A stretch of 64,000 nucleotides of DNA from DASZFV01 sp035549075. GTDB lineage: Bacteria; Myxococcota_A; Polyangia; Fen-1088. Positions 23,916-32,862 of this stretch are shown piece after piece. The position numbers and the translations under genes were made by a program. The notes under the pieces were generated by a model that worked only from the letters and a program-made list of their open reading frames with translations, did not search any database and was not told where the DNA came from. The stretch spans positions 77,526 to 141,525 of the forward strand of contig DASZRT010000068.1 of NCBI GenBank assembly GCA_035549075.1. The letters run 5' to 3'. The first letter of the stretch is position 1, and each line of letters begins with the position of its first letter.

Positions 23916-24997
23916 CACTTGCCCGACGGCAGCTTCCCTTGCACGCCCTTCACGTAGAAGTTGATGCCGTGAAGGAACTTGTCGTCGGCCTTCTCGCCGT
24001 CCTTCAGCACGACCTTGCCGTCCTGATCGGCGATCGGCCCCTTCCAGATCGTGTAGCTGCTCGATTCGAGACCGGCCTTGACGCCGTCGAGCTTCCGCCG
24101 CAGGTCGGCCGGAATCTTCGGCGACAGCGACACGAGATCGATCGCGCCGTCCTTGACGCCCCACCACGTCGCGCCCGTCTTCCACGTGCCGTCGAGCACG
24201 TCCTTCGTCGCCTTCTTGTAGTACGGCGCCCAGTCGATGATCGCCGAGGCGAGGTGCGCCTTCGGCCCGTACTTCGACATGTCCGAGTCCCACCCGAAGG
24301 CGTACTTGCCGGCCTTCTCAGCCGCCTGGAGCACGGCCGACGAGTCGGTGTTCTGCATGAGCACGTCGGCGCCGTCGTTCATGAGCGCCTGCGCGCCCTC
24401 GCTCTCCTTGGGCGGATCGAACCACTTGTTGATCCACACGACGCTCGTCGTGACCTTCGGGTTCACGCTCTGCGCGCCCAGCGTGAACGAGTCGATGTTG
24501 CGGATGACCTCGGGGATCGGGATCGACGCGACGACGCCCAGCTTGTTGGTCTTCGTCATGCCGCCCGCGATGACGCCGGCCATGTACGCGCCTTCGTACG
24601 TGCGCGAGTCGTAGGTGCGCAGGTTGGCGGCCGTCTTGTAGCCCGTCGCGTGCTCGAACTTCACCGTCTTGGCGCCGGCGGCGACCTTGAGCATCGGGCC
24701 CATGTAGCCGAACGTCGTGCCGAAGATCAGGCCACAGCCCTGCTTGACCATGTCGCGCAACACGCGCTCGGCGTCGGCGGCCTCGGGGACGTTCTCGACG
24801 AAGATCGTCGTGACCTTGTCGCCGAACTCGGCCTCGACGGCCTTGCGCGCCTTGTCGTGCGCGAAGGTCCAGCCGGCGTCGCCCACGGGGCCGACGTAGG
24901 CGAAGCCGATCTTCAGCGGCGGCGCGGCGGCCGCCGCCGTCGAGAACGTGAGTCCGAGCGCGAGCAGGGCGAAGCGAAGTGGTCGATGGGCGTGCAT
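23915..24997 (-). CDS. BMP/PnrA-family substrate-binding protein of a purine ABC importer
   Basis: A 360-residue secreted protein with a signal peptide (about residues 1-24, ending AAA). Family blocks are KIGFAYVGPVGDAGWTFAHD, CGLIFGTTFGYM, YEGAYMAGVIAGGMTK and GADVLMQNTDSSAVLQAAE. BMP proteins bind nucleosides or related purines and deliver them to paired permeases. There is no lipobox Cys, so it is probably soluble in the periplasm. The ATG at 24997 is preceded by AAGGAGGAG. Order and spacing (20 bases after the second permease) show it belongs to the same transcript as the permeases and the catabolic enzymes. Confidence 0.93.
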   Translation of the reverse strand: MHAHRPLRFALLALGLTFSTAAAAAPPLKIGFAYVGPVGDAGWTFAHDKARKAVEAEFGDKVTTIFVENVPEAADAERVLRDMVKQGCGLIFGTTFGYMGPMLKVAAGAKTVKFEHATGYKTAANLRTYDSRTYEGAYMAGVIAGGMTKTNKLGVVASIPIPEVIRNIDSFTLGAQSVNPKVTTSVVWINKWFDPPKESEGAQALMNDGADVLMQNTDSSAVLQAAEKAGKYAFGWDSDMSKYGPKAHLASAIIDWAPYYKKATKDVLDGTWKTGATWWGVKDGAIDLVSLSPKIPADLRRKLDGVKAGLESSSYTIWKGPIADQDGKVVLKDGEKADDKFLHGINFYVKGVQGKLPSGK

Positions 24998-25017
24998 GCG
25001 AGGTCTCCTCCTTGTGG

Positions 25018-25950
25018 TCAGGTTCCCGGACGAAAGATCCGACCCAGAGAGGCCGGCATGTTGTGGCGAATCCAAGCGGCGCGGCGCGAGATCAGCACGA
25101 GCACGACGACGGTCGCGGCGTACGGGATCATCCCCAGCAGGTGGCTCTCGATCTGCACGCCGCGCTCCTGCAGGTGGAACTGCAGCATCGTGAGGCCGCC
25201 GAAGAGGTACGCGCCCAGCAGGACGCGCGCCGGCCGCCACGTCGCGAAGGTCGTGAGCGCCAGCGCGATCCAACCGCGCCCCGCGATGAGGTTCTCGACC
25301 CACAGGTGCGTGTAGGCGAGCGAGACGTAGGCGCCCGCGAGCCCGCACATCGCGCCGCCGAACACGACGGCGCCGAGTCGAATCAAGCGCACGCGGTGCC
25401 CGAGCGCGTGCGCCGACTCGGGCGACTCGCCCACGGCGCGCAGCAAGAGCCCCGAGCGCGATCGAAAGAAGAACCAGGCGAGCCCCGCGGCGAGCAGCAC
25501 GGCGCCATAGACCAGCGGGTGGTAGCCGAACAGCGCGGGCCCGACGACGGGCAGGTCGCGCAGCATCGGGATGCCGTCGCGCGCGCGCTCGGGCAGCTGC
25601 TTGTCGACGAGGCCCGCGCCCGCGAACGCCGAGAAGCCGACGCCGAAGAGGCTCAACGCGAGGCCCGTCGCGTATTGGTTCGTGCCGATGCCGATCGCGA
25701 GCCAACCGAAGAGCGCCGCCATCGCCGCGCCCGCGGCTGCGCCCGCGAGATAACCCGCCAGCATGCCGACGCCGGGAGCGTGGATGGACAGCGCCGTCGC
25801 GTAGCCCGCCAAGGCGCCCATGAGCATCATCCCCTCGGCGCCGAGGTTGAGCACGCCGGCGCGCTCGTTGACGAGCAAGCCGAGGCCCGCGAGCGCGAGC
25901 ACGGTGCCCGCGTTCACCGACGCCGCGATCATGAGCGCGAGCCCGCCCAT
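25018..25950 (-). CDS. ABC transporter permease (nucleoside/nucleobase type, second subunit)
   Basis: A 310-residue membrane protein with about eight to nine hydrophobic helices. The conserved cytoplasmic-loop pattern of the BPD_transp_2 family is visible in NERAGVLNLGAEGMMLMGAL and in the second-half segment LLLRAVGESPESAHALG. It pairs with the preceding permease, with which it shares a one-base TGATG overlap. The partner ATPase and BMP-type binding protein identify the system as the nucleoside/nucleobase importer type. The longer upstream frame is shadow sequence of the other permease gene. Confidence 0.92.
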   Translation of the reverse strand: MGGLALMIAASVNAGTVLALAGLGLLVNERAGVLNLGAEGMMLMGALAGYATALSIHAPGVGMLAGYLAGAAAGAAMAALFGWLAIGIGTNQYATGLALSLFGVGFSAFAGAGLVDKQLPERARDGIPMLRDLPVVGPALFGYHPLVYGAVLLAAGLAWFFFRSRSGLLLRAVGESPESAHALGHRVRLIRLGAVVFGGAMCGLAGAYVSLAYTHLWVENLIAGRGWIALALTTFATWRPARVLLGAYLFGGLTMLQFHLQERGVQIESHLLGMIPYAATVVVLVLISRRAAWIRHNMPASLGRIFRPGT

Positions 25951-27035
25951 CAGGCGACGGCCCTCTCGATGCGCTTGGGCGCGACACTCAGGATCTTGTA
26001 GTTCGCGAGCGCGTCGCACGCGAGCAGCGTGAACAACAACAAACCCTGGAACACGCCCGAGAGCGCCTGCGGCAACCCGAGCCGCGACTGCGCGAGCTCG
26101 CCGCCGATGTAGAGCATGCTCATCAAGATCGACGACAGCAGCACGCCGATCGGGTGCAACCGGCCTACGAACGCGACGATGATGCCCGTGAAGCCGTAGC
26201 CGACGGGCAGGTGCGGCGTGAGCTGGCCCAGCGGCCCCGTCACCTCGATCGCGCCCGCGAGGCCCGAGAGCGCTCCCGACGTCAGCAGCGCCGTCCACAG
26301 CGACCGCCGCGCCGAAAAGCCCGCGTAGCGCGCGGCGCGCGGCGCCTGTCCGCCGACCGCGAGCTGAAAGCCGCCGTAGGTGCGAAACAAGAACAGCCAC
26401 GCGATCACCGCCGCCGCGATCGCGACGAAGAGCCCGACGTGCGCGCGGTGGCCCTCGGCGAGCAGCGGCACCTGCGTGACCGGCAAGAACTGGATCGTCT
26501 GCGGGAAGTTGTAGCCGTCGGGATCCTTCCACGGCCCGTACGTCAGGTAGCCGAGCAGCATCTCGGCGACGTAGACCAGCATGAGCGACACGAGGATCTC
26601 GTTGGCGTTCCAGCGATCGCGCAGGAACGCGACGATCGCCGCCCACGCCGCGCCCGCGAGCGCGCCCACGATCGCGATCGCCGGAAGGATCGCGAAGGTC
26701 GACGTCGTGTCGGTGGCACGCATCGCGACCCAGGTCGCGCCGAGCGCGCCGACGATGTACTGCCCTTCGGCGCCGATGTTCCACACGTTGGCGCGGAAGC
26801 ACACGCACAGGCCCAGCGCGACGAGCGCGAGCGGCGTCGCCTTGACCGCGAGCTCGCTCCACGCGTCGGCACCGCGCAACGGCTCGAGAAAGAACAACGC
26901 GAGCGCGCGCCCCGGCGGCTGGCCGAGGATGCGAAACAGGATCGCGCCCAGCACGACGGTGAGCGCGAGCGCGATGAGCGGCGCCGCGAGCGTGAGCGCG
27001 CGGGACGGCGGCGTGCGCGGCACGAGCCTAAGCAT
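25950..27035 (-). CDS. ABC transporter permease (nucleoside/nucleobase type, first subunit)
   Basis: A 361-residue membrane protein of the BPD_transp_2 family, starting at the ATG at 27035 (eight bases inside the ATPase gene). A positively charged N-terminus precedes about ten helices. The family loop CFRANVWNIGAEGQYIVGAL and the EILVSLMLVYVAEM segment are clear. It forms the heterodimeric channel with the next permease. The alternative start at 27098 would add only Arg-rich residues and a deeper overlap, so I prefer 27035. No unusual features. Confidence 0.92.
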   Translation of the reverse strand: MLRLVPRTPPSRALTLAAPLIALALTVVLGAILFRILGQPPGRALALFFLEPLRGADAWSELAVKATPLALVALGLCVCFRANVWNIGAEGQYIVGALGATWVAMRATDTTSTFAILPAIAIVGALAGAAWAAIVAFLRDRWNANEILVSLMLVYVAEMLLGYLTYGPWKDPDGYNFPQTIQFLPVTQVPLLAEGHRAHVGLFVAIAAAVIAWLFLFRTYGGFQLAVGGQAPRAARYAGFSARRSLWTALLTSGALSGLAGAIEVTGPLGQLTPHLPVGYGFTGIIVAFVGRLHPIGVLLSSILMSMLYIGGELAQSRLGLPQALSGVFQGLLLFTLLACDALANYKILSVAPKRIERAVA

Positions 27036-28632
27036 GCGCCTCAGCCGCCGCGACACGCGGCGAGCCCGCGGGCGCCGCAGCTTCGTGAGTGCCTTCACCG
27101 AAGAGCCCGCTCATCCACTGTCCGATGAGCGCCGGCGTCGCGTCTCGCACGGCGATGCGCGGCGACAGCCGCCCGCGCGCGATCACGACGAGATCGGTCG
27201 CGAGCTCGAACAGCTCTTCGAGATCCTCGCTCACGACGAGCGCCGCGCCGCCCGCGTCGCAGAGCGCGGCGATCTCGCGCCGAATCTGCGCCGCCGCGCC
27301 GACGTCGAGCCCCCAGGTCGGCTGCGCGACGATCAGCACCTTCGGCTTCGCGTCGACCTCGCGGCCCACGATGAACTTCTGGAGGTTGCCGCCCGACAGG
27401 CTGCCCGCCGCCGACTCGGGGCCGCGCGCGCTCACGCCGAAGCGCTCGATCAAGCGCGCCGCGAGACGGCGCGCCATCCCGCGGCGCAACCAACCGCCCG
27501 GCCCCACGGGCTCGCGCCGCGTGAGCAGCGTGTTCGCCGCGAGCGGCAGCCCCGGCACCGAGCCGCGCCCGATGCGCTCCTCGGGCACGAAGTGCAGGCC
27601 CTGCGCGCGTCGCGCGCGCGGCGCCGCACCCGAGACGTCGCGGCCAAACAGACGAATCGTCCCGCCGGGCGCGCGCCTGTCTTCACCCGAGAGCGCCGCG
27701 AGCAATTCGGCCTGGCCGTTGCCCGACACGCCGGCGACGCCGAGGATCTCGCCCGCGCGCAGCCCGAAGTCGACGCCCGCGAGCGCGACGCCGCGCTCGT
27801 CGGCCGCCGGCAGCGACAACGAGCGCACCTCGAGCGCCGCCTCGCCGATCTTCGCGGCGCGCACGGGTGGCGCCGGCGGCGCCTCGCCCAGCATCAGCTC
27901 CGACAAGCTGCGGTTCGTCTCGGTGCGCGGGTCGACGTTGCCGACGGCGCGCCCGCCGCGCAGCACGGTGCAGCCCATGCAGAGCGCGCGGACCTCGTCG
28001 AGCTTGTGGCTGATGTACAAGATCGAGCAGCCGCCCGCCGCGAGCTGTCGCAGCGTGATGAACAGGCGCTCGGCCATCTGCGGCGTCAACACGGCCGTCG
28101 GCTCGTCGAGGATGAGCAGCTGCGGCTTCGCGAGCAGCGCGCGCAGGATCTCGACGCGCTGGCGCTCGCCCACCGAGAGGCTCGACACGAGGCGCGTCGG
28201 ATCGAGCTCGAGCCCGTAGTGGCGCGCGACGCGTTCGACCTCACGGACCAAATCACCACGGGGCATTTTCTCGTCGAGGCCGAGCCAGACGTTCTCGGCG
28301 ACGGTCAGCGTCTCGAAGAGCGCGAAGTGCTGGAACACCATCGCGACGCCGAGCGCGCGCGCCTGCCGCGGGTTGTGGACCTGCGCGGCGCGCCCGTTCC
28401 ACTCGACGACGCCCTCGTCCGGGCGAACGGCGCCGTAGATGATCTTCATGAGCGTCGACTTGCCGGCGCCGTTCTCGCCGAGCACGGCGTGGATCTCGCC
28501 GGGCATCACCGTCAAATTGACGCGATCGTTCGCTTGAACTCCTGGATACGACTTGCTGACATTTGTCAGCTTGAGCCTGGGCGCCGGGGAGGTCCCCGCC
28601 TCGAAACCGTCGGCGGATCCGTCTCTACCCAT
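27028..28632 (-). CDS. ABC transporter ATP-binding protein with two nucleotide-binding domains
   Basis: A 534-residue protein with tandem NBDs as in the RbsA/YufO nucleoside and sugar importers. NBD1 (about 20-255) has a canonical Walker A (GENGAGKST), signature LSVGERQRVEI and Walker B LLILDEPTAVLTP. NBD2 (about 285-510) has a degenerate Walker A (GVSGNGQAE), signature LSGGNLQKFIV and VLIVAQPTWGLD, as is usual for the second half of this family. It is the first gene of the purine operon. The start at 28632 has GAGGTGA immediately upstream, which is closer than usual; no better start is visible downstream. Confidence 0.93.
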   Translation of the reverse strand: MGRDGSADGFEAGTSPAPRLKLTNVSKSYPGVQANDRVNLTVMPGEIHAVLGENGAGKSTLMKIIYGAVRPDEGVVEWNGRAAQVHNPRQARALGVAMVFQHFALFETLTVAENVWLGLDEKMPRGDLVREVERVARHYGLELDPTRLVSSLSVGERQRVEILRALLAKPQLLILDEPTAVLTPQMAERLFITLRQLAAGGCSILYISHKLDEVRALCMGCTVLRGGRAVGNVDPRTETNRSLSELMLGEAPPAPPVRAAKIGEAALEVRSLSLPAADERGVALAGVDFGLRAGEILGVAGVSGNGQAELLAALSGEDRRAPGGTIRLFGRDVSGAAPRARRAQGLHFVPEERIGRGSVPGLPLAANTLLTRREPVGPGGWLRRGMARRLAARLIERFGVSARGPESAAGSLSGGNLQKFIVGREVDAKPKVLIVAQPTWGLDVGAAAQIRREIAALCDAGGAALVVSEDLEELFELATDLVVIARGRLSPRIAVRDATPALIGQWMSGLFGEGTHEAAAPAGSPRVAAAEAHA

Positions 28633-28727
28633 TCACCTCGTTCATTTTTTCTAGACCGCGGGCTCGACGAACACAAGCGGCGTTCGCTAGAGTCGATTCG
28701 ATTCACGAAGCAGCGCGGGAGGCGGGG
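28633..28727. promoter_or_regulatory. Divergent promoter region between the purine operon and the deaminase gene
   Basis: Ninety-five bases serve both directions. Rightward, TCGACG (28664-28669) and TAGAGT (28688-28693) are 18 bases apart and could be a -35/-10 pair for the deaminase. Leftward, an AT-rich TCTAGAAAAAA element near 28645-28656 could be the -10 of the operon. Matches to consensus are partial. GATTC is repeated in tandem near 28696-28705. No clear palindrome for a known purine regulator is visible. Confidence 0.35.
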
Positions 28728-29312
28728 TTGATCGCTACGAAGTTCGAGCTGAGCTTGCCGGAGTGGGCGCGCGACGCCGTCGCGGCCGCGCCGACGCACC
28801 TGCCCGCCCTCGAAGACCGCATGCGCTGGGTCATTGGCCTGTCGCGCACGAACTTCTTGGAGAACACGGGCGGGCCTTTCGCGGCCGGCGTGTTCGAAGA
28901 GGCGACGGGACGCGTGGTCTCGGTGGGCGTCAACCGCGTCGTGCCGGGGCGCTGCTCGTCGGCGCACGCCGAGGTGATGGCGCTGTCGCTCGCGCAGCAG
29001 TCGATCGCGGGCCACGACCTCGGCGGTCCCGGCCAGCCGCTGCATCAGATCGTCATCAACTGGACGCCATGCGCGATGTGCTGCGGCGCCATCGTGTGGT
29101 CGGGCATCCGCAGCGTCGTCATCGCCGGCAGCGGGCCGGAGATGGAGCGGCTGACCGGCTTCGACGAAGGGCCGATTCACCCGTCGTGGCAAGACGAGCT
29201 CGGCCGCCGCGGCATCGCGGTGCGCGACGGCGTGCTACGCGACGAAGCGCTGCGAGCCTTCGCCGAGTTCGCGTCGAGCGGGCGCCCCGTCTACAACGCC
29301 CGCCAAGGTTAG
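28728..29312 (+). CDS. Nucleoside/guanine deaminase of the CMP/dCMP deaminase superfamily
   Basis: A 194-residue zinc deaminase. Zinc and catalytic residues are His80 and Glu82 (SSAHAEVMAL) and Cys115 and Cys118 (WTPCAMCCG). The GGPFAAGVFEEATG and VGVNRVVPG blocks resemble guanine deaminases and related nucleoside deaminases more than tRNA deaminases. The probable start is the TTG at 28728, with GGGAGG nine bases upstream. If it deaminates guanine it would yield xanthine, the substrate for the XanA-like enzyme at the far end of the divergent operon. The substrate is inference from context; adenine, guanosine or cytosine derivatives cannot be excluded. Confidence 0.82.
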   Translation: MIATKFELSLPEWARDAVAAAPTHLPALEDRMRWVIGLSRTNFLENTGGPFAAGVFEEATGRVVSVGVNRVVPGRCSSAHAEVMALSLAQQSIAGHDLGGPGQPLHQIVINWTPCAMCCGAIVWSGIRSVVIAGSGPEMERLTGFDEGPIHPSWQDELGRRGIAVRDGVLRDEALRAFAEFASSGRPVYNARQG

Positions 29313-29315
29313 AAC

Positions 29316-30437
29316 TCAGTGGTCGCGATCTAGGATCCCGTACCGCGCCTTGAGCGCGGCCTCGACGGACATGCGCTCCTCGAGCGTGAGCGCGCGGTTG
29401 TAGATGATCGCTTCGGCGACGACGCCGGTCCCGCCGGCCGCGCCCGCGCTGGGCGTGCCGCTCACGGCGCCGACGGTCGTGAAGTTGGCCGCCGAGAAAT
29501 CTTCGAAGTTGCCCGAGCCAGCCTTGAGCGTGAACGTCTGCGTCGCGCCGTTCACGCGGTAGTCGAGCGCCGGGACCACGGGTTGGCCGACCACCATCGT
29601 CGAGAGCGTCATGACGTGAACCCGCGGCGTCGACGCCGTCGCGAGCGTCGTGTCGAACGAGTTGTTCGTGACGTAGACGCCCTCGAGCATGCCGGCCGTC
29701 TGCCACGTGTTCGAGTCGATGCCGATGTACGTACCCGGCGAGGAGACCTGCCCCTGGATGATCGGGTGAAACCGGCCCGACGGGTTCACGAGCTGAGCCA
29801 CGGCAATGAACGTGCGCGCCGACGTCGCACCGATGCCGACGGTGCCGCTCGTGCCCATGTCCTGGCCTTCGATGCTGAAGAGGATGCCGGGCTGACCGCC
29901 GACGCCCGTCGCTTGCCAAGCGGGACGCGTACCCCCAGCAAGCAGGAGCCCCGAGTGGCCCGTCTGATCCTGCCAGCCGCAGACCTCGTTCGTCGCCGTC
30001 TTGTAGACGCCGCGATCGGCGCGCACCCACAGCACGAGGCCGTCGGTCGGCAAGCCTTCGGCCGCCGGCGAGAGCGCCACCTCGGGACCGGGCGAAACGC
30101 ACCCGGCGCCCGCGTCGAGCTCGGGCAGCGTGTCGCCGACGGGCGCGTCGGACGCGTCCGACGCGTCGGACCCATCGGCGGTCGCGCCGTCCGACGCATC
30201 TGCCGTCACCGCGCTGTCCGGCGCATCCGCCGCATCGCTCCCCGTCGTGCCGCCCGTCGCGGTGTCGTCGCCCCCGTCGATTCCAGCGGCGTCACCGCCG
30301 CCGTCGTGCCCGGCCGCGGCGTCCGTCCCGCTCTTCGACGAGTGATGACAAGCCGACGCCAGCACCGACGCGAAGCCAAAGGCGAGAACGAGGAGCGAAC
30401 GACCGTTTCGATTTTGCACGGCCGCAGAATGCCACAA
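29316..30437 (-). CDS. Secreted lipoprotein with LamG/concanavalin-like domain
   Basis: A 373-residue protein with a lipoprotein signal (hydrophobic stretch about 15-27, lipobox ASAC, Cys30). Residues about 35-105 are a low-complexity Asp/Ala/Ser/Gly linker, typical of myxobacterial surface lipoproteins. The remaining 250 residues look like a LamG/concanavalin A-like jelly roll: LPTDGLVLWVRADRGVY, VCGWQDQTG, and the C-terminal EAIIYNRALTLEERMSVEAAL, the usual end of such domains. It probably binds carbohydrate or another surface ligand; no catalytic residues are recognisable. It ends three bases after the convergent deaminase and is not part of the purine pathway as far as can be seen. Confidence 0.8.
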   Translation of the reverse strand: MWHSAAVQNRNGRSLLVLAFGFASVLASACHHSSKSGTDAAAGHDGGGDAAGIDGGDDTATGGTTGSDAADAPDSAVTADASDGATADGSDASDASDAPVGDTLPELDAGAGCVSPGPEVALSPAAEGLPTDGLVLWVRADRGVYKTATNEVCGWQDQTGHSGLLLAGGTRPAWQATGVGGQPGILFSIEGQDMGTSGTVGIGATSARTFIAVAQLVNPSGRFHPIIQGQVSSPGTYIGIDSNTWQTAGMLEGVYVTNNSFDTTLATASTPRVHVMTLSTMVVGQPVVPALDYRVNGATQTFTLKAGSGNFEDFSAANFTTVGAVSGTPSAGAAGGTGVVAEAIIYNRALTLEERMSVEAALKARYGILDRDH

Positions 30438-30445
30438 CGACGCGC

Positions 30446-31453
30446 TTACGTAATCCCGAATGCCTGAGCGATCAGCTCGTACGAATGAATCCGCGCGCCG
30501 ACGTCGTACGCATGCGTCACGACCATCACCTCGTCGGCGCCCGTGCGCGCGACGAGCGCCTCGATGCGCGCGCGCACCTGCGCCGGCGTCCCGATGACGG
30601 CCAGGTTCTCATAGAAGGATACGAGCGCCTGCTCCTCGGGCGTGAACACGTGCGCCTCGGCCTCGTCGGGGCGGGGCATGCGGCGCGGTCGCCCCGTGCG
30701 CAGCTGAACGAACGACAGCTTTATCGACGAGGCCAGCCGCCGCGCGGCGTCTTCGGTCTCGGCGCAGAAGACGGACAGCGCGAGGATCGCGTGCGGGCGA
30801 TCGAGCGCACCCACGGGCTGAAAGCGCGCGCGGTAGTCGCGCAGCGCGCGCTCGGGCGGGTCCTGGCTGAAGTGGCCCGCGAACGCGAAGCCGAGCCCCA
30901 GCTCGGCCGCCATCTTCGCGCCGTAATCGCTCGAGCCCAGGATGTAGATCGGTGGCAACGCGCGGTCGTCGGGCATGGCGCGCACGGCTTTAAAAGGATG
31001 CTCGTCGGGGAACGCGCCGCCGCCCCAGGCGACCAGCTCGCCCAGCTGCTCGGGAAAGTCGTTGGCGCCCATGGCCTGGCGCGAGCGCCGCAGCGCGAAG
31101 GCCGTGAGCTGGTCGGTGCCGGGCGCGCGGCCGAGCCCGAGGTCGATGCGCCCCGGGTGCAACGCCTCGAGCATTTTGTAAGCCTCGGCAACCTTGAGCG
31201 CCGAATGGTTGGGCAGCATGACGCCGCCCGCCCCCAGCCGGATGCGCGAGGTCGCCGTGCCGACGTGGGCGATCAGGATCTCGGGCGTCGTCGTCGCGAT
31301 GCCCGGCATGTTGTGGTGCTCGGCGTACCAAAGCCGCGTGAATCCCAGCGCTTCCACGGCGCGGGCCAGCTCGACGACGCCGCGCATGGCGTCGACGCTC
31401 GTGCCGCCTTCGACGAGCGGCACGAGATCGAGGGCCGAGAGCGCGAGAGGCAT
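30446..31453 (-). CDS. LLM class flavin-dependent oxidoreductase
   Basis: A 335-residue luciferase-like TIM-barrel protein starting at the ATG at 31453. Family blocks are GFTRLWYAEHHNMPGIATTT, IRLGAGGVMLPNH, VAEAYKMLEALHPGRIDLG and PIYILGSSDYGAKMAAELG. It matches the widespread bacterial group annotated as MsnO8-like or luciferase-like monooxygenases, which use reduced FMN; the substrate is unknown. It lies eight bases downstream of the lipoprotein gene on the same strand... in transcription order it precedes nothing, because the lipoprotein gene follows it. The RND operon is divergent from it. The open frame upstream of 31453 is antisense to the RND adaptor. Confidence 0.9.
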   Translation of the reverse strand: MPLALSALDLVPLVEGGTSVDAMRGVVELARAVEALGFTRLWYAEHHNMPGIATTTPEILIAHVGTATSRIRLGAGGVMLPNHSALKVAEAYKMLEALHPGRIDLGLGRAPGTDQLTAFALRRSRQAMGANDFPEQLGELVAWGGGAFPDEHPFKAVRAMPDDRALPPIYILGSSDYGAKMAAELGLGFAFAGHFSQDPPERALRDYRARFQPVGALDRPHAILALSVFCAETEDAARRLASSIKLSFVQLRTGRPRRMPRPDEAEAHVFTPEEQALVSFYENLAVIGTPAQVRARIEALVARTGADEVMVVTHAYDVGARIHSYELIAQAFGIT

Positions 31454-31552
31454 GCGGCCGCAGTCTTGAAACGGAGCGCGCCCGCGCGCAACCCCGCGGT
31501 CGCCTCGGTTCGAGCAATGTGCTAGAGCAGCGCGGACTTGGAGGCTCCGCGC

Positions 31553-32842
31553 GTGAAATCTGACGAAGACACAAATGAAACGATGCCTTTGCGAGACCAA
31601 ATGCCCCCTCGGGGCATCTCGAACGCCATGCGTATCGTCGTGGCCGTGGTCATCTCGCTCGTCGTCATCGGCGTCCTGGCCGGAACGAAGGCAGCCCAGA
31701 TCTCGTCGTTGATCAAATTCGGCAAGGCGGCCCAGGCGGCCGGCCCGCCGCCCCAAGCCGTCGGAACGGCTGTGGCCAAGGGCGCGCAATGGGAGTCGAC
31801 GCTCGAATCCGTCGGCAGCGTCGCGGCCGGCCGCGGCGTCACCATCAGCAACGAGGTCCCCGGCGTCGTGCGCGCGATCCGCTTCGACTCGGGCGCGAAG
31901 GTGCGCCCCGGTCAGGTGCTCGTCGAGCTCGACGCCAGCGTCGAGCGGGCGCAGCTGTCGTCGCTGCAGGCGCGGCGCGATCTCGCGACGACCTCGGCGA
32001 CGCGCACGCGGCGCCTCGAGGCGGGCGGCGCGTCGACGAAGGCGCAGCTCGACGCCGACGAGGCTCAGCTCAAGACGGTGAGCGCCGACGCGCGCGCGCT
32101 CGAGGCCGAGATCGAGAAGAAGTCCATCCGCGCGCCGTTCGGCGGCAAGCTGGGCATCCGCTCGGTCAACCTCGGCCAGTACCTGAACCCGGGCACGCCG
32201 ATCACCGTGCTCGAGTCGCTCGACGCCGATTACATCGACTTCACGGTTCCGCAGCAAGAGGTCGGCCGCGTGCCGGTCGGCACCCCGGTGCGCGTCGCGC
32301 TGCCCGGCACCGAGCCGCCGCGCACGCTCGTCGGCAAGGTCACCGCCGTCGATCCGAACGCCGATCCGCTCACGCGCGCCGTCAAGGTGCGCGCGTCGGT
32401 CGACGAGACGCCGAGCCCGAGCGCCGCCGGCAAGGCCCAGGGCAAGATGGCCGCGGCCGCGCCGAGCGGCGACGAGCTGCGCCCCGGCATGTTCGTCAAC
32501 GTCTCGGTCGTGCTGCCCGAGCACGCGAACGTCGTGTTCGTGCCGGCGACGGCGATCATGCGCGCGCCGTACGGCGACTCGATCTACATCGTCGAGGATC
32601 GCAAGGACGAGTCGGGACACGTGGTCATGGGCATGGGCGGCAAGCCCGCCAAGGTCGCGCGCCAGCAGTTCGTGCGCGTCGGCGCCTCGCGCGGCGACTT
32701 CGTCGCCATCGACGAGGGCGTGACGGCGGGTGAAGAGGTCGTCGCGATCGGCTCGTTCAAGCTGCGCAACGGCGCGCCCGTCATGGTCAACAACGAGATC
32801 CAGCTCTCGCCGTCACAGAACCCCCACCCCGAGAACCGCTAG
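31553..32842 (+). CDS. RND efflux periplasmic adaptor (membrane fusion protein)
   Basis: About 429 residues. An N-terminal membrane helix (about 25-45 from the GTG) anchors the protein. A lipoyl-like half-domain (GVTISNEVPGVVRAIRFDSG and KSIRAPFGGKLGIRSVNLGQ) encloses a helical hairpin (about 130-180), followed by beta-barrel and membrane-proximal domains. This is the AcrA/MdtA/MexH-type layout. The GTG at 31553 follows GGAGG with eight bases spacing and is preferred over a TTG at 31538 or the downstream ATGs. The transporter gene begins 20 bases later. No outer-membrane channel gene is adjacent, so a TolC-type partner must be encoded elsewhere. Confidence 0.92.
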   Translation: MKSDEDTNETMPLRDQMPPRGISNAMRIVVAVVISLVVIGVLAGTKAAQISSLIKFGKAAQAAGPPPQAVGTAVAKGAQWESTLESVGSVAAGRGVTISNEVPGVVRAIRFDSGAKVRPGQVLVELDASVERAQLSSLQARRDLATTSATRTRRLEAGGASTKAQLDADEAQLKTVSADARALEAEIEKKSIRAPFGGKLGIRSVNLGQYLNPGTPITVLESLDADYIDFTVPQQEVGRVPVGTPVRVALPGTEPPRTLVGKVTAVDPNADPLTRAVKVRASVDETPSPSAAGKAQGKMAAAAPSGDELRPGMFVNVSVVLPEHANVVFVPATAIMRAPYGDSIYIVEDRKDESGHVVMGMGGKPAKVARQQFVRVGASRGDFVAIDEGVTAGEEVVAIGSFKLRNGAPVMVNNEIQLSPSQNPHPENR

Positions 32843-32862
32843 AGACACTCGGGGCATCCACC

